From Gudongella sp034006985 (lineage in GTDB: Bacteria > Bacillota > Clostridia > Tissierellales > Tissierellaceae), in contig JAVERT010000010.1 in the NCBI GenBank assembly GCA_034006985.1, forward strand, positions 1-64,000: a stretch of DNA of 64,000 bases. The letters are read 5' to 3'. Below the pieces are notes generated by a model. It was given only the letters and a program-made list of their open reading frames with translations. It was not told the origin of the DNA and ran no database searches. A program made the position numbers and the translations under genes. Shown piece by piece: positions 17,430 through 25,780 of the stretch (position 1 is its first letter; each line of letters opens with the position of its first letter).

Positions 17430-18581
17430 TTATCTAAGAACACTACTAGCAATAACCATCTTTTGAACTTCAGATGTACCTTCGTATATCTCAGTTATTT
17501 TTGCGTCTCTAAACATTCTCTCAACAGGGTAATCTCTTGTATAACCATATCCACCGTGAAGTTGAATAGATTTAGTTGTAACTTCCATAGCAACTTCGGA
17601 TGCGAATAATTTAGCCATTGCAGCTTCAGTTGCAAAGTTATACTTTTTATCCTTCATATAAGCAGCCCTATATACAAGTAGTCTTGCTGCATCTATTTTG
17701 GTTTGTAAATCTGCGATTGTAAATTGAGTGTTTTGGAATGCAGAAAGTGGTTTTCCAAACTGTTTTCTTTCTTTAACATATTTAATAGCTTGATCTAAAG
17801 AGCCTTGAGCTATTCCAAGTGCTTGAGCTGCAATTCCAATTCTACCACCATCAAGAGTCTCCATGGCTATTCTAAAACCCTTGCCTATTGGTCCAAGAAG
17901 ATTTTCCTTTGGAACCATAATATCTTTAAAGATAAGCTCAGTTGTAGAACTTCCTTTTATTCCAAGTTTATGCTCAGTTTTTCCTATTGAAAATCCTTCC
18001 ATATCGGATTCAAGAATAAAACAAGAAATTCCTCTGTTCCCCTTTGATTTATCAGTCATTGCAAAGATAACATAAGTATCCGCATAACCTCCATTAGTTA
18101 TAAAGATTTTGGTACCATTTATTCTATAAAAATCTCCTTCGGGAACTGCAACAGTTTGTTGTGTGGCTGCGTCAGTACCAGCATTTGGCTCAGTAAGTCC
18201 AAAAGCACCAAGTTTTTCTCCTCTTGTTAGTGGAATTAAATATTTTTGTTTTTGTTCCTCAGTACCATAAGTATAAATTGGATTACATGCTAGGGATGTG
18301 TGTGCTGAAAGTATTACTCCCGTAGTACCACAAGCTTTAGAAAGCTCTTCAACGGCAATAACATAAGACAATGTATCGCCATCAGAACCTCCGTACTTGC
18401 TCTCAAAAGGGATACCCATCATTCCAATTTCAGCCATTTTCTTCACTGTCTCTTCAGGGAATCTTTCCTCTTCATCTACATCTGCAGCAATTGGTTCTAC
18501 TTCATTAATTGCAAATTCTCTAAATAACTTTTTCATCATTGCTTGCTTTTCGCTTAAATCAAATTTCATTCCATCGTTCAA
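17430..18581 (-). CDS. acyl-CoA dehydrogenase, short-chain/butyryl-CoA type
   Basis: The 383-residue flavoprotein has the family signatures AFGLTEPNAGTDAA (about 132-145), LHGGYGYTRDYPVERMFRDAKI (near 343-364) and EIYEGTSEVQK, whose glutamate is the catalytic base of short-chain acyl-CoA dehydrogenases. With EtfAB it should be a butyryl-CoA dehydrogenase/Etf complex. The start taken is a TTG nine bases after AAGGAG; the ATG four codons later is too far from that site. A Rex-type operator and promoter lie just upstream. Other short acyl-CoA substrates remain possible. Confidence 0.93.
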   Translation of the reverse strand: MNDGMKFDLSEKQAMMKKLFREFAINEVEPIAADVDEEERFPEETVKKMAEIGMMGIPFESKYGGSDGDTLSYVIAVEELSKACGTTGVILSAHTSLACNPIYTYGTEEQKQKYLIPLTRGEKLGAFGLTEPNAGTDAATQQTVAVPEGDFYRINGTKIFITNGGYADTYVIFAMTDKSKGNRGISCFILESDMEGFSIGKTEHKLGIKGSSTTELIFKDIMVPKENLLGPIGKGFRIAMETLDGGRIGIAAQALGIAQGSLDQAIKYVKERKQFGKPLSAFQNTQFTIADLQTKIDAARLLVYRAAYMKDKKYNFATEAAMAKLFASEVAMEVTTKSIQLHGGYGYTRDYPVERMFRDAKITEIYEGTSEVQKMVIASSVLR

Positions 18582-18599
18582 ATTGTTCCACTCCTTTAT

Positions 18600-18617
18600 A
18601 TGTTAATGTTTTAACAT
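18600..18617 (-). promoter_or_regulatory. Rex (redox repressor) operator of the acyl-CoA dehydrogenase-etfBA operon
   Basis: ATGTTAATGTTTTAACAT is a 7-bp inverted repeat with a 4-bp spacer and fits the Rex consensus TTGTTAAnnnnTTAACAA in 16 of 16 core positions TGTTAAnnnnTTAACA. It sits between the -10 and the start codon of the acyl-CoA dehydrogenase gene. Rex senses NADH/NAD+ and controls this operon in other clostridia, so regulation by NADH is expected. Confidence 0.85.
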
Positions 18618-18662
18618 TCAAGCCCAAAAAAAATATAAGCATTTTTAATACTTACAGTATCT

Positions 18663-18690
18663 ATTATAGAACAACCAAAATATAAATCAA
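18663..18690 (-). promoter_or_regulatory. sigma-A promoter of the acyl-CoA dehydrogenase operon
   Basis: On the minus strand TTGATT (complement of 18685-18690) and a perfect TATAAT (complement of 18663-18668) are 16 bp apart. The Rex operator lies about 45 bp downstream in the 5' leader. Confidence 0.7.
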
Positions 18691-18756
18691 GAGTAAATAG
18701 CAATTATTGATAAAATAATATCATATATTGTCAAAACTATATCAATTAACGACAAC

Positions 18757-18793
18757 AAAAAAAGGAAGTCACAAACTACAGCTTGTGACTTCC
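18757..18793 (-). terminator. displaced terminator of ychF
   Basis: GGAAGTCACAA (18764-18774) pairs with TTGTGACTTCC (18783-18793). The T-run is on the minus strand (A-run at 18757-18763), so it terminates leftward transcription. No leftward gene ends here now. The nearest match is the ychF stop copy in the direct repeat at 18816, so this looks like the original ychF terminator, now about 7 kb from that gene because of the island. Confidence 0.7.
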
Positions 18794-18815
18794 TTTTAAT
18801 AAGGAGAAATGTCAA

Positions 18816-18832
18816 TTATACGTTGAATCTAA
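18816..18832. repeat. left direct repeat (attL-like) of the ychF island
   Basis: TTATACGTTGAATCTAA matches 25764-25780 (TTAGACGTTGAATCTAA) at 16 of 17 positions, 13 consecutive. On the minus strand both encode R-F-N-V-stop, the last residues of YchF. The copy here borders the chromosomal side with the ychF-type terminator. Confidence 0.75.
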
Positions 18833-18838
18833 TTGGCC

Positions 18839-18920
18839 AGTCAAACGGTGTTGATGGAGTGCTTTTGAGTTGATGATACTTGTCATTTGAGTCTAACTGA
18901 GTCAATGGTTTTGATAGAGT
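18839..18920. repeat. two imperfect 22-bp repeats just inside the island's left end
   Basis: AGTCAAACGGTGTTGATGGAGT (18839-18860) and AGTCAATGGTTTTGATAGAGT (18900-18920) align with one gap and three mismatches, 61 bp apart. They begin seven bases inside the left direct repeat. Such repeats could be recombinase arm sites; no protein contact can be shown from sequence. Confidence 0.45.
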
Positions 18921-18972
18921 TAACTGGGCTACTACACCATTTGTTACACCCACCCCGAATTATCAAATGTTG

Positions 18973-19057
18973 GGTGCAATAAGTTATAAGTCGAAGGCCT
19001 TCGGCAGTTGATCGGTCAGCTGCTGTTGGTCCTTGATATTATACGATAACTTACACC
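18973..19057. other. 85-nt long imperfect hairpin in the island's left non-coding end
   Basis: GGTG-CAA-TAAGTTAT (18973-18987) pairs with ATAACTTA-CACC (19046-19057) with a CAA bulge. Inside, CAGTTGA (19005-19011) pairs with TCAGCTG (19016-19022) around TCGG, extended by further pairs on both sides. It may be a structured RNA leader of the HEPN gene, a folded DNA site, or a non-coding RNA. The rest of 18833-19160 holds no convincing gene. Confidence 0.45.
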
Positions 19058-19160
19058 AAATAATGGAATAGTTTAGACCTTAGTAGTATAATTGTGTTAG
19101 CTGCCAGAATAGCGTATATAAAACTAAAAGAGACTCTATGTTAAGAAGGATGGGTGAATT

Positions 19161-20123
19161 ATGAAAGATATATTAGATGTTTATACAATCAGAAATTTAA
19201 TGCTAGAAGCTTTAGGTGATGAAAGCGTTGCTGCTGATTTATACAGTGGATATAACTTTAATAGAACGAATGGAGGAGCTATCTCTGATTTGATTAAGAT
19301 TACTGAAGGTCTAGCAATTAAGTACAACTTAATTGCTAAGCAAATTGAAATACCTAGAGGTGCTTGGGCTGCTCCAGGTTATAACTTGTTTGAAGGGAGT
19401 AATACAAATTTTAAGCAAAAAGAGATAGAAAGATGTTGGGAAGCTTTCTATATGTTGCTCAACAATAATGTAATTGCACCTGGGATGTATAGGAACTCTG
19501 ATCAATTACCATTCTTTCACATCACAACTTATGGTGAGGAATGTGTTAAAGCAAGAGAGGTGTTGCCATATGATGTTGATGGATTCTTGCATAGGATTAA
19601 GTCTATTGAAAATATTGATGAATGGGTAGAGTTTTATTTAACAGATGCGTTAAAGTGCTTCAATGCTAATGTGTTTAATTCTACCGTAATGAATCTAGGC
19701 TTGGCTTCAGAGAGGCTAATTGAAATAATTATTGATAAGACTGGTAAAGTAATAGGAAAATCATCACTAGGAATTGGGGTGAAGAAAAAGTATGAGAATC
19801 AATTTCCTAATCTAGATACTTCTGAGAAATTACGTGATAAGTTTTATGAGAAAGTTAGAGGACCACTAAAAATTGCAACTCGTTTCGAAAAGTACAATGA
19901 ATACATAGAGATGTTTGAAGGTTTTCCGTTAGAAGTTACTGATTATATTGAGAAAAGTTCGCGAAAGATATTTGCTGATTATCTTAGGTTAAATAGAAAT
20001 GAAGTTGGTCATCCGTCGGACATTAGAAAAGATCAAACAGAAACATTATTGTTAATGCTAGGATTCATAAAATACTGTGAAGCATATTCAATGTTAATCA
20101 AAAAGCTTGATGAGAATATATAA
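19161..20123 (+). CDS. HEPN-like protein, putative RNase partner of the STAND ATPase
   Basis: The 320-residue protein has no signal or membrane segment. Its C-terminal third is helical and carries RNEVGH (R279 to H284) in the context RLNRNEVGHPSD, which is the R-x4-H motif of HEPN ribonucleases and HEPN-fold proteins. The N-terminal half has an aromatic-rich region (GAWAAPGYNLFEG...CWEAFYMLL) of unknown nature. It is the first gene of the island, 101 bp upstream of the large ATPase gene in the same direction. Function as a toxin, sensor or scaffold is inferred from motif and position. A possible TATAAT -10 lies at 19087-19092 with no good -35. Confidence 0.6.
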   Translation: MKDILDVYTIRNLMLEALGDESVAADLYSGYNFNRTNGGAISDLIKITEGLAIKYNLIAKQIEIPRGAWAAPGYNLFEGSNTNFKQKEIERCWEAFYMLLNNNVIAPGMYRNSDQLPFFHITTYGEECVKAREVLPYDVDGFLHRIKSIENIDEWVEFYLTDALKCFNANVFNSTVMNLGLASERLIEIIIDKTGKVIGKSSLGIGVKKKYENQFPNLDTSEKLRDKFYEKVRGPLKIATRFEKYNEYIEMFEGFPLEVTDYIEKSSRKIFADYLRLNRNEVGHPSDIRKDQTETLLLMLGFIKYCEAYSMLIKKLDENI

Positions 20124-20224
20124 AGGAAGATTTAAGGTGCTATCAGTCTTGTGATATATAAAGTTGAGCGCAGTAACTAGGTAATTTGGTGATTATACAT
20201 AGAGAAATGAAAGGGGGCTAATGT

Positions 20225-23200
20225 ATGGCAATTGATTTCAGTAATATTAAAGAACATGATGGAAGTCGGGACAAGGGGTTTGAGGAATTAGTATGCCAGT
20301 TGGCACACTTGCAGATTCCGGAAAATGCTATGCAATTTATAAGAAAAGAAGGCGATGGTGGAGATGCTGGTGTTGAGTGTTATTGGAAGCTCGATGATGA
20401 CAGTGAACACGCCTGGCAAGCAAAGTACTTTCTAAGTGCATTAACAACAAGTCAATGGTCACAGATAACTCATTCTGTTAAGACTGCAATTGACAAACAT
20501 CCGAAATTGTCCAAATACTATGTTTGTGTGCCTAGAGACCTTACTGATAGTAGGAAAGAATCCAATGGTAAACCTGTTACTAGCGCTTTTGATAAATGGG
20601 AAGTATTAAAGAAAGAATGGAATAATTATGCTGCAGAGAAGGGGATGAAAGTTGACTTCATATATTGGGGGAAGCATGAAATATGTCATATGCTGCAGAC
20701 TGATCATCCTTCTTACTCAGGGAAAGTTTTATACTGGTTTACTTCACCTTCATTAACAACAGAAAAGCTGATCACTATAGCTAGTAGATCAAAGGAGTCG
20801 TTAGGTGACAGATTCACTCCTGAGTATCATGTTGATTTGCCAATTGCAGAGGAGTTTCATGGTTTAGGGAAGACAATAGAATGGTTTAACACTCTAGATG
20901 AGAAATATCAGGAATTGAACGGTGTAGTTAGTAAGATATCTTCGCTATTATCAAATGAGAAGGAAGCAGATTATTCGGCGATAGTTTCATGTTTGCATGA
21001 TCTTGAGCAAAAGTTTCATTTAGCAGTTAATGGTGATGAATATTCAGGTGCTGTTGCTTTTGCGATTGAGTTGGATGAGGCGATTAAATCTTTATGGAGA
21101 ATAGAAGAACAATTCGAAGAAGATGAACTAAAAAAAGTGCAGCCACAAAATGCATATGTCAATACAAGAAAGAAAAGCACAGATTTAAGAGGGTATATTG
21201 CAAAGCTAAGCAACTTGAAGGACTTCGTAAATGCTAGAGAAATGAAGTTATCTATAGTCCCAAGTATGTTGTTGCTTGGAGAAGCTGGAATTGGAAAATC
21301 TCATTTGCTGTGCGATATTGTTTTACGGAGATTGGAGAAAAAGCTACCAACACTTTTCCTTCTAGGTCAGTCGTACACAGGCGGAAATCCAATTGACTTT
21401 TTGAAGTCTGAGCTTGGACTAGATGAGTATACTAATGATGACATTCTTTCAGCATTAGATGCTTTTGGTGAATGTAAAGGAAATCGACTTCTGATTGTGA
21501 TCGATGCAATCAATGAAGGGAAATATAAAGATGAGTGGTATGATCAGATACAGAGCTTTATTTCAAGAGTTCAAGAGTTTAAGCACATTGGTATTGCTTT
21601 AAGTTGTAGAAGTACTTATAAGGCTTTCTTGATTCCCGATGAACTTAACGATGATCTAGTTACTTTTGTAAGGCACACAGGATTCAGTGGTCATGAACAT
21701 AAAGCTGCGATGATCTATCTTGCTGGTAATGGGATATCTGCACCAAATGCACCTATATTAAATCCTGAATTCTCTAACCCTCTTTTTCTAAAGACTTGTG
21801 TCAAGGCAATTAAGAATAGTGGAGAAACATCTTTCCCTAAGGGTTTAAATGGTTTTGTTAATCTCTTTGACTTTTATACTAAGAGTATCGATTCGATTGT
21901 TAAAAGAAAGAAGAAGTGTAGAAGTAAAGATAACCTTATTCTAAAAGCTTTAAGTGATTTTGTTAAATGTATCTTCCCTGATAAAATTCATGGACTTACT
22001 TATGATGAGGCTGCTGAATGTATAAATAATCATGACCCTAATCCAGGTGTAGATACTACTCTTCTGGAAATTTTACTTGCTGAAGGTGTTCTTTCAACTG
22101 ATATTTCATATGCACCTGAAACTCCTAAAGGATTTGAAGTTATCAGATTCACATATGAAAGGTTTTCTGATTTCTTCATGGCTTTATACATTATTGATGG
22201 TTGTAGCACTATCGAAGAACTAGAATCGTCGTTTAAAGATGGTAGTATTGCAGCTGTACTTGTTGATGAAGTGAAGTATAGACTTTCGGGTGTAATACAA
22301 GCGTTAGGAATAATAATACCTGAGAAATTCAATCGTGAGTTTATAGAGTTTTATACTCCTAAGGATGAGTACGATGAGAGTCATATGATATCAATTACAT
22401 TTCATGAGACTATTCTGTGGAGAACAGGTTCTTCTATAAGTGAAAAATCTTTAAAGTTGATTAATACAATGTCAAGTGGATACTATAACTCCTCATTAGA
22501 AGTTCTTATTGCATTATCGATTGAAAAAGAGCACCCATGGAATGCTGAATTCTTAAGCAAACACCTTATTAACTGGGAGATTAATGTACGTGATTCAAGG
22601 TGGTCAACATTTGTTGCGGTTAATGACAGCTCTGATGCGAATGATTATGAATCTGTAGTCAGAAAGATCGTTGATTGGGCTTATAATTATGACCTTACTG
22701 ATATCGATGAAGGTACTCTTTGGCTCACAGCATTGATTCTGTCTTGGTTTACGAGCACATCAAACAGAAAAACGAGAGACCAAGCAACAAAGTCACTTTC
22801 CCTTGTATTGAAGCGTATACCAAATAGGATTATTGAATTACTTGAGCACTTTGCAGAGTGTGATGATTGTTACATTGTTCAACGATTGTATGGTGCTGTT
22901 TATGGAACGATTACTAGCTCTTGTGATGCGGAGGTGATTGGAGACGTTGCAAAGTATATAATTGATATACACTTTGCGGAAGGTAGCCCTTATCCTGATC
23001 TTTTGTTTAGAGATTACATTTGTGGAATTGTTGAATATGCATTTAATTGTGGTGCAATAAATATTGCTCTAGACATAAATGACTTCCGTCCTCCGTTTAA
23101 AAGTAAGTGGCCATTGGACAACCCTACAAAAGAAGAAATTAATAAGTTAGAAAGTGACGAATACTCATCAATCAGAAGTTCGATAATGGGTTTTCCTGGC

Positions 23201-24766
23201 GACTTTGGGAACTATACAATGAGTTGTATCCATAATTGGGCAGCTAGAGCTAACGAAAGTGGTAAAGGTGTTACTGGTATTGAAGCATGGAGAGAATTTG
23301 CAATAAAGTTACCAGAGAGTTTACGTGATGAATATAATGACTACATTGAAGACGAAATTGCTGATAGGGTTGCTTGGAATAATCGAGATATAGATAAATG
23401 GTTAGAAGCTATTAAGTCAGGAGATTTAGATGTTGTAATAGAGCGAGCTAGTGAAAACAATGATGATTTAGAAGTTCCTAAAGAAAAGAAACTAAAGGAG
23501 AAAATTGAGGATTCTTTAGATGATGTTGATAAAGAAGAGTTTAGATGGCTATCAGGCATCAGAATTGATGAAAAGGTTGCTCCATTAAGTAGAAAGTGGT
23601 CCCAAAGATGGGTCTACAAAAGAGCTATATCGTTTGGATGGAGTAAGGAGTTGTTTGAGTGGTTCGAAAATGTATACTGTAATAGTGGCAGACACGGACG
23701 TACAGGGGGAAAAATAGAACGTATAGGTAAGAAGTATCAATGGATAGCTTTTCATGAGATTCTAGCGAGAATATCGGATAATCTCCCATGGATTGATAGG
23801 GGATATAGTGATTTGGAAGATTCGTCATTCTACGGACCGTGGCAGATGCACAGAAGAGATATTGATCCAACTATTCATTTGAGAAAGACAAATGATAATG
23901 GTTGGCTTAAAAATGCTCATGAATGCTGGTGGAGTCCATATAAGTTTAGCTTTTCAGAGTTTGTGATGGAAGAACTTAACCAATGGCTATGGAGTACATC
24001 AAATCTCCCTAACTTTAAAGATATAATTGCTGTTGATGATGAGTTTGGCAATAGATGGCTAGCTTTGAAGGGTTTTGTGAATTGGAATAGACACCCACTA
24101 GAAAATAAAAGAGAAATTCCATATCAAGATGCATGGTATCGTATAAATACTTGTATAGTGCATAAAGATGATCTTGAAAGTATACTTGCTCAAGTGAACG
24201 GACAATCATGTGCGTCTCCAGATATTATTGGATGTCCGAGTACTGATCATCAGGGGTTCTATGGTGAATATCCTTGGCATAGATACTATTCATATATCAA
24301 TGATTGGGAAAATGACATTGAGAAGAATTACCATAGATTGTTTGATGAGCGCTATCATATTCCTGTATGTCAGTATGATTGGGAAGGCGGAGTTGATCAT
24401 TCTATAGATGAATCTCTAAGTTTCTATATGCCTTCACCGTTCATTATAAGAGAACTTAACTTATCAGTTTCCAATAATCGTATTGGTCATTGGTTGGATA
24501 AAAAGGGAGATGCTGTGTTCTTTGATCCTAGCATTTATGAGAAGGGACCATCATTTGGATTGATTAAGAAAGAAGTGATTCAAGAATGGTTGGATAAAAA
24601 TGATTGTGTCTTACTATATCTAATTGGTGGTGAAAAGCAAATGTTTACAGAGCATGCGAATATCTTCTTTGGTAGGCATGTTTTCTCAGGTGCTTATTAC
24701 TTTGATGGTGATGAGATGATAGGGGATACATGGTTTATTGAAGAGAGACCGCATAAGCGAAACTAA
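20225..24766 (+). CDS. PD-(D/E)xK nuclease-STAND NTPase, Avs-like antiphage protein
   Basis: The 1513-residue protein has three parts. Residues about 1-170 look like a Cap4/Mrr-type PD-(D/E)xK nuclease: FEELV (19-23), GDGGDAGVE (43-51) and WQAKYF (64-69), giving candidate catalytic E20/E21, D47 and Q65-x-K67. Residues about 340-600 are a STAND P-loop module with Walker A GEAGIGKS (352-359) and Walker B LLIVIDAINE (422-431). The remainder, about 850 residues rich in tryptophan and acidic residues, is a probable sensor region. This matches antiviral Avs proteins, which recognise a phage protein, oligomerise with ATP and cut DNA. The subtype cannot be assigned without a search. It starts after an AAAGGGGG site and is intact. 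Confidence 0.8.
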   Translation: MAIDFSNIKEHDGSRDKGFEELVCQLAHLQIPENAMQFIRKEGDGGDAGVECYWKLDDDSEHAWQAKYFLSALTTSQWSQITHSVKTAIDKHPKLSKYYVCVPRDLTDSRKESNGKPVTSAFDKWEVLKKEWNNYAAEKGMKVDFIYWGKHEICHMLQTDHPSYSGKVLYWFTSPSLTTEKLITIASRSKESLGDRFTPEYHVDLPIAEEFHGLGKTIEWFNTLDEKYQELNGVVSKISSLLSNEKEADYSAIVSCLHDLEQKFHLAVNGDEYSGAVAFAIELDEAIKSLWRIEEQFEEDELKKVQPQNAYVNTRKKSTDLRGYIAKLSNLKDFVNAREMKLSIVPSMLLLGEAGIGKSHLLCDIVLRRLEKKLPTLFLLGQSYTGGNPIDFLKSELGLDEYTNDDILSALDAFGECKGNRLLIVIDAINEGKYKDEWYDQIQSFISRVQEFKHIGIALSCRSTYKAFLIPDELNDDLVTFVRHTGFSGHEHKAAMIYLAGNGISAPNAPILNPEFSNPLFLKTCVKAIKNSGETSFPKGLNGFVNLFDFYTKSIDSIVKRKKKCRSKDNLILKALSDFVKCIFPDKIHGLTYDEAAECINNHDPNPGVDTTLLEILLAEGVLSTDISYAPETPKGFEVIRFTYERFSDFFMALYIIDGCSTIEELESSFKDGSIAAVLVDEVKYRLSGVIQALGIIIPEKFNREFIEFYTPKDEYDESHMISITFHETILWRTGSSISEKSLKLINTMSSGYYNSSLEVLIALSIEKEHPWNAEFLSKHLINWEINVRDSRWSTFVAVNDSSDANDYESVVRKIVDWAYNYDLTDIDEGTLWLTALILSWFTSTSNRKTRDQATKSLSLVLKRIPNRIIELLEHFAECDDCYIVQRLYGAVYGTITSSCDAEVIGDVAKYIIDIHFAEGSPYPDLLFRDYICGIVEYAFNCGAINIALDINDFRPPFKSKWPLDNPTKEEINKLESDEYSSIRSSIMGFPGDFGNYTMSCIHNWAARANESGKGVTGIEAWREFAIKLPESLRDEYNDYIEDEIADRVAWNNRDIDKWLEAIKSGDLDVVIERASENNDDLEVPKEKKLKEKIEDSLDDVDKEEFRWLSGIRIDEKVAPLSRKWSQRWVYKRAISFGWSKELFEWFENVYCNSGRHGRTGGKIERIGKKYQWIAFHEILARISDNLPWIDRGYSDLEDSSFYGPWQMHRRDIDPTIHLRKTNDNGWLKNAHECWWSPYKFSFSEFVMEELNQWLWSTSNLPNFKDIIAVDDEFGNRWLALKGFVNWNRHPLENKREIPYQDAWYRINTCIVHKDDLESILAQVNGQSCASPDIIGCPSTDHQGFYGEYPWHRYYSYINDWENDIEKNYHRLFDERYHIPVCQYDWEGGVDHSIDESLSFYMPSPFIIRELNLSVSNNRIGHWLDKKGDAVFFDPSIYEKGPSFGLIKKEVIQEWLDKNDCVLLYLIGGEKQMFTEHANIFFGRHVFSGAYYFDGDEMIGDTWFIEERPHKRN

Positions 24767-24950
24767 TGTAACTAGTTACAATTAAATCAATTGAGAAACA
24801 CTTATAGGGTCAAAAAATCACACATAAATCCTATAGGTAATAACTATATAATATGAAGGAAAAGGCATCGTTACATGGGCCACCCCTTCTGTAGAGAGTC
24901 TAATAGTGGGCTCTCTTTTCTTATGCCCCAAATTTAAAGGAGGAATGAAC

Positions 24951-25565
24951 ATGATTTACAATTACAAAGAACTAACGGATGAGCAGCTACTAAAATCCTT
25001 GGTGAAGGAATCACGAGAAGGTAGCTTCAAGTCGCTGTTGTCAGAGCACAGATTAGATGAGTTGCTGTACGATATTACACCACAAGAACTAATTCAGGTT
25101 GATGGTATTGGAGCTAGAACGGTAGAAAGAATTACTGCATTACAGGAACTTTTAAAACGTCTACATGATAGAAGGATGCAGCGACTAGGACATTCTATTA
25201 AAAGCCCTGAAGATGTGTTCAATGTCATGTATTCAACGCTCGGTCACCTTAAGGTTGAGGAATTCCACTTGCTGCTTCTGAACACGAAGAATCACGTTAT
25301 TGGTGAACCTATTATGATTTCCCGAGGTAGCCTAAATGCCAGTATTGTACACCCACGATCAGTGTTTAGAACTGCAATTAAGAAGGCTGCAGCATCTATG
25401 ATTCTAGTCCATAACCATCCATCAATGAACCCAGAACCTTCAAGAGAAGACAAAGTCATTACAGATCGGTTAGTTGATGTTGGAAAGTTAGTCGGTATAC
25501 ATGTGTTGGATCATATTATCATCGGAAGCACTTACTATAGTTTCAAAGAGAATGAACTTATATAG
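24951..25565 (+). CDS. radC: RadC family protein (JAB1/MPN domain)
   Basis: The 204-residue protein has a helix-hairpin-helix with VDGIGARTVERI (about 43-54) and a C-terminal JAMM metalloprotease-like motif, HNHPSMNPEPSREDKVI (about 161-177). RadC proteins are common on genomic islands and plasmids; despite the name a repair role is doubtful. The ATG seven bases after AAAGGAGG is chosen over an in-frame GTG at 24906. It is slightly shorter than chromosomal RadC (about 225 residues). A hairpin with GAGAG/CTCTC arms and a T-run at about 24893-24920 precedes it, so it may be transcribed separately from the ATPase gene. Confidence 0.88.
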   Translation: MIYNYKELTDEQLLKSLVKESREGSFKSLLSEHRLDELLYDITPQELIQVDGIGARTVERITALQELLKRLHDRRMQRLGHSIKSPEDVFNVMYSTLGHLKVEEFHLLLLNTKNHVIGEPIMISRGSLNASIVHPRSVFRTAIKKAAASMILVHNHPSMNPEPSREDKVITDRLVDVGKLVGIHVLDHIIIGSTYYSFKENELI

Positions 25566-25633
25566 CCCTTATCAGCGGAGAATCTCCATTGGTAGGGGCT
25601 ATTGTCATTTTACAAGAAGAAAGGAAGATTACT

Positions 25634-25774
25634 ATGAAGAAAGAGCAATTTATTACACAACTAAGATTCATTATGCGTTACGCACACAAGTTGTATAAGA
25701 AGGGCATATCAACCTTCTCTGAGGCCTTAAAGTTGTCGTGGGCAATCATAAGAAGTAAGATGTTTAGACGTTGA
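25634..25774 (+). CDS. 46-residue basic small protein at the island's right end
   Basis: A short frame with an AAGGAAG site encodes a basic helical peptide (MKKEQFITQLRFIMRYAHKLY...SKMFRR). I do not recognise a family. Its stop codon lies inside the right direct repeat and overlaps the convergent ychF 3' end by 11 bp, so its last codons derive from the attachment site. It could be a real accessory product of the island, an excision factor, or chance; length and site favour a gene modestly. Confidence 0.5.
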   Translation: MKKEQFITQLRFIMRYAHKLYKKGISTFSEALKLSWAIIRSKMFRR

Positions 25775-25780
25775 ATCTAA
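25764..25780. repeat. right direct repeat (attR-like), inside the ychF 3' end
   Basis: TTAGACGTTGAATCTAA is the reverse complement of the last four ychF codons plus stop and flanking base. It matches the left copy at 18816-18832 with one mismatch. The recombination event kept ychF intact on this side. Confidence 0.75.

Larger units (their letters stand above)
18816..25780. mobile_element. 6.95-kb defence-type genomic island inserted at the 3' end of ychF
   Basis: The segment is bounded by 17-bp direct repeats that duplicate the last codons of ychF. Inside are a HEPN-type gene, a large nuclease-STAND ATPase gene, radC and a 46-aa gene, all rightward. ychF and its presumed terminator, which should be adjacent, now lie on opposite sides. 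No integrase, transposase or relaxase frame is visible, so the element was probably moved by a recombinase supplied in trans or has lost its own. Its codon use appears less AT-biased than that of the flanking genes. Insertion at a gene 3' end with the coding sequence restored is typical of site-specific recombinases. Confidence 0.75.

Noticed and set aside
18973..19057. integron attC-like recombination site
   Set aside because: The arms TAAGTTAT/ATAACTTA do not match the RYYYAAC and GTTRRRY core sites, and no integron integrase is present.
19161..24766. type I or III restriction system
   Set aside because: No methylase or specificity subunit is present; the nuclease is fused to a STAND ATPase instead.
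25562..25605. terminator between radC and the 46-residue gene
   Set aside because: There is a hairpin (TAGCCC... with GGGGCTA, inner GGAGA/TCTCC), but no T-run follows it.
18816..25780. prophage or insertion sequence
   Set aside because: No phage structural genes, transposase or terminal inverted repeats were found; only short direct repeats and cargo.
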